The notes: generated from the sequence alone by a model not told the origin. 5,715 bases of DNA from Oscillospiraceae bacterium (GCA_900770195.1 CAAGJI010000098.1:1-5715); one strand, 5' to 3'; counted from the first letter of the stretch, positions 1-5,715 are shown. Translations and numbers: made by a program.

Positions 1-1308
1 TGCATTCCCCACTTTCTTGATGGAAAGTGCCGCATAAATGAGGGAAAGAGCGCCGACTCTGCCCAGATACATGAGCAAGATCAGCACCATTTGCGATGGA
101 ATGCACAGCTGCGGTGTAATACCAAGTGTCAATCCCACCGTCCCGACCGCCGATGCCGTTTCATACAGGCAGGCAGACAGCGGAAGATTCTCATATGTGC
201 TGATAAATACCGCACCGCCAAAGAACAGCACTAGATACATCGTCAGAATGGTCGCGGCGGTCTTGACGGAGCTGCAATCGACTCTGCGTCCGAAAAATTG
301 GGCACTATCGTGCTGGCGGAAGGTCGCAGTGGCATTGGCAATCAAGACCGCCAGCGTCGTTGTTTTCATGCCGCCTGCTGTAGAACCCGGAGAACCGCCG
401 ATGAGCATCAAAAGGATCATCACGCCCTGCGACGCACCGGACATCGCGGATAGATTTACCGTGTTGAAGCCCGCTGTCCTCGGCGTGACGGACTGAAAAA
501 AGGATGCTAACAGCCGGTTTCCGGCGGGAAGCGCGGAAAAGTCTGAAAAGAAGAAAAACACAGCAGGCAGAAAAATCAAAAGACCTGTCGTGACGAGAAT
601 CACCTTGCTCTGCATTCGGTAGCGATGAAACCGCCACTTGTTTTCGAAGATGTCATCCCACGTCAGAAATCCAATGCCGCCAATCACGATCAGCAGCATA
701 ATCGTGATATTGATTACCGGACTGCCCGCATAGCCGGTAAGAGATGGATAGCGGTTGCTTTCTGTCCCAAGAATGTCAAACCCGGCGTTGCAAAAAGCAG
801 ATATGGAATGGAATACCGCCATCCAGACGCCACGCCATCCATAGTCCCGGCAGAACACTGGCAGCACGGCAAGCGCCCCCAGCAGTTCAATCAGAAACGT
901 CCCTCGCAGGATGAAGCGTGTCAGGCGGACGATTCCGCCGACCTTTGGTGCTGAAATTGCATCCTGCATGGTGCTGCGCTGCATCAGAGAGATTTTTCGC
1001 CTGGACAACAGCACAAACGATTCTGCTACGGTTACGACACCAAGACCACCAATTTGGATCAGCGCCAGAATAACCGCCTGCCCAAAGGTTGACCAGTAGC
1101 TGCCTGTATCCTGCACCACAAGCCCTGTCACGCAGACGGCAGAGGTTGCTGTAAACAGCGTTTCATTGAATGGAGTTACATTCCCTCCAGTCGTGGAGAT
1201 CGGCAGCATCAGCAGCAGTGCTCCGAGCAAAATGACCCCGGCAAAACCTAATATGATAATTTGAAAAGACGAAAGGCGGTGCTTTCGACGAATGATCTCT
1301 TCCGGCAT
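1..1308 (-). CDS. trkH: TrkH/KtrB-family potassium uptake transporter, membrane subunit (3' end cut by window edge)
   Basis: This is the K+-translocating membrane subunit of a Trk/Ktr potassium uptake system, which in this family works with a cytoplasmic nucleotide-binding partner (TrkA/KtrA). The frame is open for 436 codons from ATG at 1308 to the window edge. All four selectivity-filter P-loops are visible, each with its glycine: SAVCVTGL (Gly62), ISAFCNAGF (Gly176), TPRTAGF (Gly280) and SAVGTVGL (Gly392). The family signature GGSPGSTAGGMKT is at residues 304-316. Hydrophobic segments such as IMLLIVIGGIGF alternate with the loops as expected. KtrB proteins are about 445-455 residues, so only the last 10-20 residues should be missing. 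The start is supported by AAGGAG about 8 nt upstream. No trkA/ktrA partner is in view; it could lie past the left edge. The gene is much more GC-rich than the rest of the window. Family assignment is firm; the choice between TrkH and KtrB names is not. Confidence 0.95.
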   Translation of the reverse strand, partial: MPEEIIRRKHRLSSFQIIILGFAGVILLGALLLMLPISTTGGNVTPFNETLFTATSAVCVTGLVVQDTGSYWSTFGQAVILALIQIGGLGVVTVAESFVLLSRRKISLMQRSTMQDAISAPKVGGIVRLTRFILRGTFLIELLGALAVLPVFCRDYGWRGVWMAVFHSISAFCNAGFDILGTESNRYPSLTGYAGSPVINITIMLLIVIGGIGFLTWDDIFENKWRFHRYRMQSKVILVTTGLLIFLPAVFFFFSDFSALPAGNRLLASFFQSVTPRTAGFNTVNLSAMSGASQGVMILLMLIGGSPGSTAGGMKTTTLAVLIANATATFRQHDSAQFFGRRVDCSSVKTAATILTMYLVLFFGGAVFISTYENLPLSACLYETASAVGTVGLTLGITPQLCIPSQMVLILLMYLGRVGALSLIYAALSIKKVGNA

Positions 1309-1339
1309 AAAGGCAACTCCTTATTTCTGTGATGGTTAT

Positions 1340-1368
1340 ATTATACAGCCGGAGATTGTTTTTGTCAA
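1340..1368 (-). promoter_or_regulatory. Consensus sigma-A promoter of the potassium transporter gene
   Basis: On the minus strand TTGACA (1368-1363) and TATAAT (1345-1340) are both perfect matches to the housekeeping consensus and are separated by the optimal 17 bp. Transcription would start near 1333, giving a leader of about 25 nt that contains the AAGGAG ribosome site. A promoter this good implies strong basal expression unless it is repressed. The -35 box is also one arm of the inverted repeat at 1363-1380. Confidence 0.88.
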
Positions 1369-1380
1369 TAATACTTGACA
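1363..1380. repeat. Inverted repeat TGTCAA-N6-TTGACA over the transporter -35 box
   Basis: TGTCAA at 1363-1368 is exactly mirrored by TTGACA at 1375-1380 with a 6-nt spacer (TAATAC). One arm is the minus-strand -35 box of the transporter promoter, so a dimeric regulator bound here could control access to it. Alternatively the second arm is a plus-strand -35 of a divergent promoter, but at 17 bp spacing the hexamer is ATGTAA, a poor -10. The short arms leave chance as a real possibility. Confidence 0.4.
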
Positions 1381-1470
1381 CATTTTACTCGAGGAGAATG
1401 TAAATATTTTATTAATTTAAATATACTACTATGCCTATCAGATTTATCAAACTTATTGAACATACAGACA

Positions 1471-1849
1471 TTACAAAATATTTGATAATGATTGATAATA
1501 TCTTCTTCTTTTTTCAGCCGGTGGCAGACCACTGTCTGTAAATATTCTTCTGTTGTTCCAATAACTCATAAAATACCTCCATATCATTGATTTAAGCTCA
1601 AGAATTGTATATTCTTGGCTTTTTCTGTTTCTGCTGTAAAAAACTTCTTCCTTCATTCTTGCCCACATACTTTCACATCTTGCGTTGTCATGACATCTTC
1701 CTCCATCACTGTTCATACTTTGAATTATTTCTGTTTTTTAAATAGTCATAAAATTCCTGTCTTGAAACCTTCAAAACATAACAGTATTATGCAATTTTTC
1801 CCTTTAAATAGCCATCTTTAGTCTTTAAAGAAATGTATCTGAATCTGTC
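1471..1849 (-). pseudogene. IS3-family OrfB (DDE transposase) remnant with central deletion
   Basis: Two pieces of the rve-type transposase survive in different frames. The N-terminal piece (1849-1709) reads DRFRYISLKTKDGYLKGKIA, a stop at 1789-1787, then YCYVLKVSRQEFYDYLKNR and on to a stop at 1708-1706, matching the MCxxLxVSRxxYYxY start region of OrfB. The C-terminal piece (1716-1471) reads SDGGRCHDNARCESMWARM, with the catalytic Glu in CES, then IWRYFMSYWNNRR and LPPAEKRRRYYQSL up to a TAA. OrfB is normally about 270-290 residues, so roughly 150 central residues with both catalytic Asp are lost. The pieces abut out of frame near 1700-1716. The element is certainly inactive. Confidence 0.85.
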
Positions 1850-1851
1850 AT

Positions 1852-2055
1852 TTACTCCGACTTCAGACGGCTCCTTGCAAAAAAAACTGTAGCATCTGCA
1901 AGAATTTCTCTTTCTTCTTTAAGCTTTTTATTTTCCTTTTGAAACCTTTTCAGTTCTTCTTTGCATTTGATAAGTTCGTCAGCGATTGTGTTGACTTCTG
2001 CGACGTCCGTGTTGCCTGCACACAAATGCTGAGTGTTGCACAAATTGTTGAACAA
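1852..2055 (-). pseudogene. IS3-family OrfA remnant (coiled-coil C-terminal part)
   Basis: The recognisable part is the C-terminal ~45 residues: EELKRFQKENKKLKEERE followed by ILADATVFFARSRLKSE. This is the leucine-zipper-like helix and the conserved end of IS3 OrfA, the DNA-binding and dimerisation half of the transposase. The N-terminal helix-turn-helix expected in a ~90-100 residue OrfA is missing. The frame upstream closes at a TAA near 2064, and the only upstream start candidates are a TTG at 2055 and a 12-codon ATG mini-frame at 2095-2057 in another frame. The sequence between about 2050 and 2010 (NNLCNTQHLCAGNT) is not recognisable as OrfA. It is therefore a broken gene rather than a small functional one. 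Confidence 0.75.
1879..1885 (-). other. Candidate -1 ribosomal slippery site between OrfA and OrfB remnants
   Basis: The minus strand has a run of eight T within the OrfA codons GTT TTT TTT GCA, which gives a T TTT TTT heptamer in the phase required for -1 slippage. From there the -1 frame is open (CKEPSEVGVN, then the OrfB residues DRFRYIS) until the stop at 1789. IS3 elements normally make their OrfAB fusion by -1 frameshifting, more often on A6G. The phase agreement is seen directly; use of this site is inferred and would be vestigial here. Confidence 0.45.
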
Positions 2056-2140
2056 ATCACAGATTTAATGCATAATCAAACTTGATCTTCCTCATCACCT
2101 GTATATATAATAACATATTTTTGTAAATATATAAATATAG

Positions 2141-2177
2141 AACAGTTCCGAAAAAAAATTAAATTTTCGGAACTGTT
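2141..2177 (-). terminator. Hairpin with 14-bp stem, likely terminator of the two-gene operon
   Basis: AACAGTTCCGAAAA (2141-2154) is perfectly complementary to 2164-2177, with a 9-nt A/T loop. It begins 15 nt beyond the stop codon of the 404-residue gene. The minus-strand sequence after the stem is CTATATTTAT, which is U-rich but lacks a long U-tract, so it may be only a moderate terminator. The symmetry means it could also stop transcripts arriving from the plus side. Confidence 0.65.
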
Positions 2178-2191
2178 TTATATTGAACAAA

Positions 2192-3406
2192 TTATATTTT
2201 TATAAAATTAGCTGAACAATCCAGCATTAAATGTTCGAGATATATTTCAGATTCTTCATACAGAAAAAGTTCTGCATATTTTGAAAAATCCGCGTAATAT
2301 GAGAGCTTTTCTGCACATTCTTTTATATCGTATCCATAACAGAGAGCGGTCAGAAACTCAATTATCAAGTCGTCTGAAACTGTCTTTTTCCACTTTATAT
2401 AAAGTCTTGAATTTTGATCTTCAAAATCATACAAATCATATTCTGTATAACCATCATAACAAAAAAGCATTGGAAAACTTGCAGGCTTTAACTGATATAT
2501 TTTCCTGCTAAAGACCATAGGAACTTCATATTCTGTTTGACATTGTGTGTAATACCATTCACTCAAAGGTGATAAATTTGCAAAACAAAAATCACAGAAT
2601 TCAATGTCAATCTCAGATTCATCTGAATATGCTCTGTGCAGATGTTCATAAAGTTCAACTGCTGACTGATATGTGTTAAAATTTTTTCCATTATCGTGTA
2701 AGATATTATATTTTTGATACTGAAAAACAGCCTTTACATTAGGCAGAAAATTATCTCTGTTTTGCATCATTCCATGTTTTCTTGATAATGCAGCATAAAT
2801 TATATATGGCTTTACAGATTTTACTTTTTCATCACTATTCAAATACATAATCAAAGCATTTAAATTATCCCTGAATATCGGATTTTTCACATCAAAATCA
2901 TGTTGTTCAAGAAGCCTGAAAAGTGAATTTAATTCTTCTGAACAATCAATATTTTTTATATAAATCGACTTTTTCAGATGATTTCTGATTTGATTTAATT
3001 TATCAGCATTTTTAATATCTGATTTCAAAAACATTGTTAATTCTTTAATTATTTTTTTCTGATGATAATAATTCAGAACTGATTGTTCATCAGTTCTATC
3101 ATAAGAATTTATTTCATTCAGTAAACCTAAATCTGTAATTATGTAAATATACAGATCCTGCAAATCTGAATTTTCAGGATTTTTTTCAATTTGTTCCATA
3201 AGGTCAAAACAAATCTGAACAAAATTTTCTGTTTTTATTGAATTTTCAAAGCATAACTTTTTAAATTTTTTCTTAAATTCAACAACTTTATCTTTTGCCT
3301 CATCAAATGTAACCCCATTTTTATCAAGTATTTTCTGCAAAGATTCATAATCTTCAATCTGCTTACTCAGATATTTATAAACCTCATAATTCATATCAAA
3401 TCCCAT
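2192..3406 (-). CDS. Hypothetical protein, 404 residues, mostly helical and charged
   Basis: I do not recognise this protein. It has no signal peptide or membrane segment, so it is probably cytoplasmic. The sequence is rich in Lys, Glu, Asp and Asn and reads as alpha-helical. The first ~60 residues contain amphipathic heptad-like stretches (EFKKKFKKLCFENSIK), and the C-terminal third is aromatic-rich with a CDFC pair and the segment SPLSEWYYTQCQ. No catalytic motif stands out. The start at 3406 is preferred because AAGGAG lies 11 nt upstream; the in-frame ATG at 3394 is 23 nt from that site. It overlaps the end of the preceding small gene by 11 nt, so translation is probably coupled and the two proteins are expressed together. 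The gene is extremely AT-rich. A partner or effector role for the small gene's product is possible but unsupported by motifs. Confidence 0.82.
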   Translation of the reverse strand: MGFDMNYEVYKYLSKQIEDYESLQKILDKNGVTFDEAKDKVVEFKKKFKKLCFENSIKTENFVQICFDLMEQIEKNPENSDLQDLYIYIITDLGLLNEINSYDRTDEQSVLNYYHQKKIIKELTMFLKSDIKNADKLNQIRNHLKKSIYIKNIDCSEELNSLFRLLEQHDFDVKNPIFRDNLNALIMYLNSDEKVKSVKPYIIYAALSRKHGMMQNRDNFLPNVKAVFQYQKYNILHDNGKNFNTYQSAVELYEHLHRAYSDESEIDIEFCDFCFANLSPLSEWYYTQCQTEYEVPMVFSRKIYQLKPASFPMLFCYDGYTEYDLYDFEDQNSRLYIKWKKTVSDDLIIEFLTALCYGYDIKECAEKLSYYADFSKYAELFLYEESEIYLEHLMLDCSANFIKI

Positions 3407-3617
3407 ATTTTAGTTTTCTCCTTATCTCTTTTTTTATTCTTTTTCCTTCAGAACTGTTTAAAATTTCAAGCATTTCTATATGATTTAAAATTAATTCTTT
3501 CCATAAATAATCATCTGATTCTTTACATAATTCGCAAATTAATATCATATGTTCAAGTTCTGCATTTTTTTCTGTTCTATATATTCGCTTTAAAGTTATT
3601 TTATTTACCTCTTGCAT
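3396..3617 (-). CDS. Small hypothetical protein, 73 residues, first gene of the operon
   Basis: I do not recognise this protein. It is a short soluble, helical polypeptide with a central stretch LEHMILICELCKESDDYLW and a strongly basic tail (KRIKKEIRRKLKYG). An ATG at 3617 is preferred to the GTG at 3626 because GGGGTGG sits 5 nt before that ATG, and the promoter at 3635-3663 predicts a transcript start near 3628, which leaves almost no room to initiate at the GTG. The stop TGA lies inside the start region of the 404-residue gene, the usual arrangement for translational coupling. The small size, basic tail and tight linkage to a larger gene recall antitoxin-, regulator- or adaptor-type first genes, but no helix-turn-helix or other fold is visible, so function stays unassigned. 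Confidence 0.75.
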   Translation of the reverse strand: MQEVNKITLKRIYRTEKNAELEHMILICELCKESDDYLWKELILNHIEMLEILNSSEGKRIKKEIRRKLKYGI

Positions 3618-3634
3618 TTTTACCACCCCATTAT

Positions 3635-3663
3635 ATTATACAATTTTTTTACACATTTTTCAA
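3635..3663 (-). promoter_or_regulatory. Sigma-A promoter of the two-gene hypothetical operon
   Basis: On the minus strand TTGAAA (3663-3658) and TATAAT (3640-3635) are separated by 17 bp of A-rich spacer. The predicted start near 3628 leaves a leader of only about 11 nt, nearly all of it the GGGGTGG ribosome site of the 73-residue gene. No operator-like palindrome overlaps it; a 6-bp inverted repeat (ATTGAA/TTCAAT, 3721-3740) lies further upstream and is weak. Confidence 0.8.
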
Positions 3664-3760
3664 TAGACCGCCGGATAAAAATTTAAATTTATTATTTCTA
3701 CAAATTAATATATATATTTAATTGAATACACAAGTTCAATCATTATTTTTATATAATATA

Positions 3761-3795
3761 AAAAACTCTGAATGCAAATGCAGTCAGAGGTTTAA
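3761..3795 (-). terminator. Intrinsic terminator of the dockerin protein gene
   Basis: The minus-strand transcript can pair CTCTGA with TCAGAG (3784-3789 with 3766-3771) and TGCA with TGCA inside it (3779-3782 with 3773-3776), leaving a 2-nt loop and a one-base internal mismatch. A run of T (TTTTTTATAT) follows directly. It starts about 20 nt past the stop codon of the dockerin gene and separates it from the next operon. Confidence 0.85.
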
Positions 3796-3810
3796 ATTAT
3801 TCAAAAACAA

Positions 3811-5394
3811 TTATATGAATTCAGAAATATCTCCACTGAACCCTGTCAAAGTTGCAGCATAGTATTTCAAGATAATTACAGCATCTTTTGAGTCAACTTT
3901 ATCATCACCATTGATATCGCCTGCTGAATAAAAAGTATTTTCACCACTTACGAGGCTTTCAGCGTATGATTTAAGTACTAATACAGCATCTTTTGAATCA
4001 ATCGAACCATCACCATTTATATCACCGAGAAGATCTCCAGCACTTTTACAAACCTTTTTATTAAAATCTCCTGTTGATGCATTAATTGTATAAAAATCAA
4101 CAGTATTATCATCTGAAGCATAAAAAACAACATCTGAACCATTATATATCGGTCTACAATCTGAAAAAGCTGCATCAACTGTATATTCATTACTTAATTT
4201 ATTACCATTTCCATCAATAAATATATAGTGGAGTTTATTTTCTGAAAGAGGGTCATTGTAGTCAGAAAGAGTTTTATTTGAATAATCACTGCTTTCATCT
4301 CTCTGATTCCAGGAAATCATAAAGCGGTTATCATTTATTTTTGTTATTTCTGCATCACTTACACCATTTCCATAAAAAGAATTTTCACTTGAAGATGGAA
4401 TATTTGTAATCCATTTAAGTTCTGTTGACTCTGTTTTTACATTGTTTTTTGGAGTTACACCAAGATATATATTATATGTATAGTCGTTGCCATATTTTGA
4501 CTGGTCAATTGATGTTCCAAGTGTTAAAACATTGTTATCTGAAAGAGTAATGCCATTACAAGAAGCGTATGTTGCAACAGACCATACAGACTCTCTATTT
4601 CCTCCGTATTTAAGAATTGTTGCTTCATCCTGTGAATCAAAATAATCAGCTGGCAAATCGGCAGGATTATATTTTGTTAATAATGAAATTCTAGAACCTT
4701 CACTTTCTTCAAGTAGATAAATTGAAGAACCATCATTTGTAAGATACTGTGAAAAAGAATGCCATAAGTCGCAATCAGCAACTTTTCCTGTCATTGTATT
4801 TTCATCTACCATCAAAAGAAGAAGTCCTTGATGTCCTTGTCCAACACTTTCATCAACATATCCCTGATGTCCCATTCCTATGTAAAGATTTCCGTTTAAT
4901 TCAGTTACTTCACAACATCCATAATCAAAAGGATACCTGACCTGCCCACCAAACATTTCGCCATTACTTGTAATTTTAGCAGTTCCAAGTTTATTCCAGC
5001 TTTTGTCATATTTGTTTACTCGTATAACTTCATTTGAATCAATTTCATCTTTGTTTGCAGTTCCTTCAATGGTAAAATAATTGTCTTTACCTTCGAAAAA
5101 TCCGCCCCAATATTCAAGTTCACGAGGAACAGACTTTTTTGACATGAGATTAAACGATTTGTCAAAATATTCAATCCTAATATTATTATCCTTTTCTTTA
5201 TCAGGCACATAAACACGCATATATCCATCAAATGTTTCTGTCAAAAAGGATTTTTTAATTGAGTAAGAAGACAGATTGTAATACGCATCAGGTGAGCTGC
5301 CTGATTCTGCTGATACAATACTTGAACTGAAATAGCCTGAACATGCCAGAACTGCTGTTGCTGATATAACAGCGGTGATTTTTTTTAATTTCAT
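3811..5394 (-). CDS. Secreted dockerin type I protein with beta-propeller-like body
   Basis: This 527-residue exported protein probably docks onto a cohesin-bearing scaffoldin of a cellulosome. Residues 1-29 are a signal peptide: a Lys-rich start (MKLKK), a hydrophobic core and a cleavage site after IVSA. The body (about 36-450) is made of short beta-type repeats such as IRIEYFDKSFNLM (72-84) and IRVNKYDKSWNKL (124-136), suggesting a propeller; no glycosidase motif is visible, so its ligand is unknown. Residues 457-518 form a full dockerin with two calcium loops, GDINGDGSIDSKDAVLVLK and GDINGDDKVDSKDAVIILK, each with the Asp/Asn/Asp and final Asp ligands. The start at 5394 is chosen because AAAGGAG lies 9 nt upstream and the signal peptide begins there. 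Extending to the ATG at 5454 would translate the promoter palindrome. The gene is monocistronic, with its own promoter and terminator. A lipoprotein alternative (VLAC at 15-18) is weaker. Confidence 0.93.
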   Translation of the reverse strand: MKLKKITAVISATAVLACSGYFSSSIVSAESGSSPDAYYNLSSYSIKKSFLTETFDGYMRVYVPDKEKDNNIRIEYFDKSFNLMSKKSVPRELEYWGGFFEGKDNYFTIEGTANKDEIDSNEVIRVNKYDKSWNKLGTAKITSNGEMFGGQVRYPFDYGCCEVTELNGNLYIGMGHQGYVDESVGQGHQGLLLLMVDENTMTGKVADCDLWHSFSQYLTNDGSSIYLLEESEGSRISLLTKYNPADLPADYFDSQDEATILKYGGNRESVWSVATYASCNGITLSDNNVLTLGTSIDQSKYGNDYTYNIYLGVTPKNNVKTESTELKWITNIPSSSENSFYGNGVSDAEITKINDNRFMISWNQRDESSDYSNKTLSDYNDPLSENKLHYIFIDGNGNKLSNEYTVDAAFSDCRPIYNGSDVVFYASDDNTVDFYTINASTGDFNKKVCKSAGDLLGDINGDGSIDSKDAVLVLKSYAESLVSGENTFYSAGDINGDDKVDSKDAVIILKYYAATLTGFSGDISEFI

Positions 5395-5407
5395 AAAAAT
5401 TTTCTCC

Positions 5408-5450
5408 TTTTTTTGTTTTGTTGTGATTATATCACAACAAAACAAAAAAA
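5408..5450. repeat. 43-bp perfect palindrome (20-bp arms, 3-nt centre), probable operator
   Basis: The arm at 5408-5427 (T7 followed by GTTTTGTTGTGAT) is mirrored without a mismatch at 5431-5450, with TAT at the centre. The core reads TTGTGAT-TAT-ATCACAA, so the half-sites TGTGA and TCACA are 5 bp apart, resembling a CRP/FNR-family site except that CRP uses 6 bp. Only the distal part of one arm is transcribed, so it cannot act as an mRNA hairpin; a DNA site for one or two regulator dimers is the better reading. Covering the -10 box argues for repression. The binding protein is unknown. Confidence 0.72.
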
Positions 5451-5454
5451 TCAA
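5426..5454 (-). promoter_or_regulatory. Promoter of the dockerin protein gene
   Basis: On the minus strand TTGATT (5454-5449) and a perfect TATAAT (5431-5426) are separated by 17 bp. The predicted start near 5419 gives a leader of about 25 nt containing AAAGGAG. The -10 box lies exactly at the dyad centre of the palindrome at 5408-5450, and the spacer is entirely within one of its arms, which implies control by a DNA-binding protein. Confidence 0.78.
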
Positions 5455-5659
5455 GTGTTTTAATATTAATTTTTACTTGATGCATAGATACAATTCAAAT
5501 ATTATGCCAAAGCTTCGACAGATTTTACTGGAACTATTTCTTAATTTGATAAGTAATATTTTATACTACAAAACCGTAAAAGTTATTTTTACTTGTTGTA
5601 AATATACACACATTGTAAAGTCATACAGTCAAAATCATTTTGTTCCTGTACAATAAAAC
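5455..5659. other. Intergenic region between divergent promoters
   Basis: No gene is supported here; the plus-strand frame across it has no ribosome site or recognisable product. It is AT-rich and contains an 11-nt direct repeat ATTTTTACTTG (5469-5479 and 5585-5595), an inverted repeat GTAAAA-N5-TTTTAC (5576-5592) and two TTGTAAA copies (5596-5602, 5613-5619). Any of these could be regulatory sites for the gene starting beyond 5715, or chance in AT-rich DNA. Confidence 0.5.
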
Positions 5660-5711
5660 TTGACAAAAACCGCACGAGTGATATAATAAAAAAGAAACAA
5701 AAAACAGGAGG
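5660..5711 (+). promoter_or_regulatory. Promoter and Shine-Dalgarno of a plus-strand gene starting beyond the window
   Basis: TTGACA (5660-5665) and TATAAT (5682-5687) are perfect hexamers 16 bp apart, followed by a perfect AGGAGG at 5706-5711. The window ends 4 nt later, so the start codon should fall within about the next 10 bases. The gene is divergent from the dockerin gene; its product cannot be seen. Confidence 0.82.
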
Positions 5712-5715
5712 AAAA

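Larger units (their letters stand above)
1471..2095 (-). mobile_element. Degenerate IS3-family insertion sequence, internally deleted
   Basis: This is the remnant of an IS3-type element with two overlapping reading frames, OrfA then OrfB, both on the minus strand. What remains is the OrfA coiled-coil tail, the OrfB N-terminus and the OrfB C-terminus, with the central OrfB region deleted and several in-frame stops. It cannot make a working transposase. The outer limits are approximate: the coding remnants stop at 1471, and at the other end a possible OrfA start (ATG at 2095, MRKIKFDYALNL then stop) may belong to it. I could not find matching TG...CA terminal inverted repeats or a target duplication. 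Confidence 0.82.

Noticed and set aside
38..1099. Plus-strand frames and the minus-strand frame at 305-637 over the left region
   Set aside because: They are shadows of the transporter gene, which reads without interruption on the minus strand with all family motifs.
1163..1381. Minus-strand 72-codon frame overlapping the transporter start
   Set aside because: It is out of frame with the transporter, runs through its promoter and has no recognisable product.
1447..2073. ATCAAACTT occurring on both sides of the IS remnant as a target duplication
   Set aside because: IS3 duplications are 3-5 bp and adjoin the inverted repeats; here the copies are not at defined ends, and 9 bp of AT-rich sequence can recur by chance.
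2101..2140. AT-rich stretch before the hairpin as an IS end or replication origin
   Set aside because: No terminal inverted repeat pairs with the other end of the IS remnant, and there are no iterons or DnaA boxes; it is simple AT-rich DNA.
5408..5450. Palindrome as an intrinsic terminator
   Set aside because: The stem is almost all A/T, it lies upstream of a gene rather than after one, and the promoter overlaps it exactly.
5395..5454. N-terminal extension of the dockerin protein from the ATG at 5454
   Set aside because: It would translate the palindrome and promoter, lacks a ribosome site, and would put 20 residues before a normal signal peptide.
5375..5656. Plus-strand 93-codon frame in the right intergenic region
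   Set aside because: It starts inside the dockerin gene, crosses the palindrome and promoter, and has no ribosome site or protein-like composition.

Overview
The window looks like a low-GC Gram-positive gut Clostridia genome, most likely Ruminococcus or a close Oscillospiraceae relative. The main clue is a secreted protein with a complete type I dockerin, a module typical of cellulosome-forming ruminococci and clostridia. Strong Shine-Dalgarno sites, near-consensus TTGACA/TATAAT promoters and AT-rich coding fit this. Assignment to genus is inference.

Nearly everything in the window is read on the minus strand, right to left. At the right edge (5660-5711) a plus-strand promoter and a perfect AGGAGG start a gene that lies outside the window. 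Divergent from it, a 527-residue exported dockerin protein occupies 5394-3811. Its -10 box sits exactly at the centre of a 43-bp near-perfect palindrome, and a clear intrinsic terminator follows at 3761-3795. Next is a compact two-gene operon of unrecognised proteins (73 and 404 residues, 11-nt overlap). It has its own promoter at 3635-3663 and is closed by a 14-bp-stem hairpin at 2141-2177.

Below that is a decayed IS3-family insertion sequence (about 1471-2095). It keeps the coiled-coil end of OrfA, the first ~45 codons of OrfB and the last ~80 codons of OrfB. The middle of OrfB, carrying two catalytic aspartates, is gone. The old OrfA/OrfB -1 frameshift geometry can still be read.

The left 1308 bases are a single open frame on the minus strand that runs off the window edge: a TrkH/KtrB potassium transporter subunit missing only its last residues, behind a perfect consensus promoter. 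In the lines I counted its base composition is 40-58% G+C. The rest of the window is far more AT-rich (one counted line of the 404-residue gene is about 18%). The composition change falls beside the IS remnant, which suggests the two sides have different histories.

No RNA gene or CRISPR array was found. The most promising items are the promoter-centred palindrome of the dockerin gene and the unrecognised two-gene operon. The functional role of both is open.
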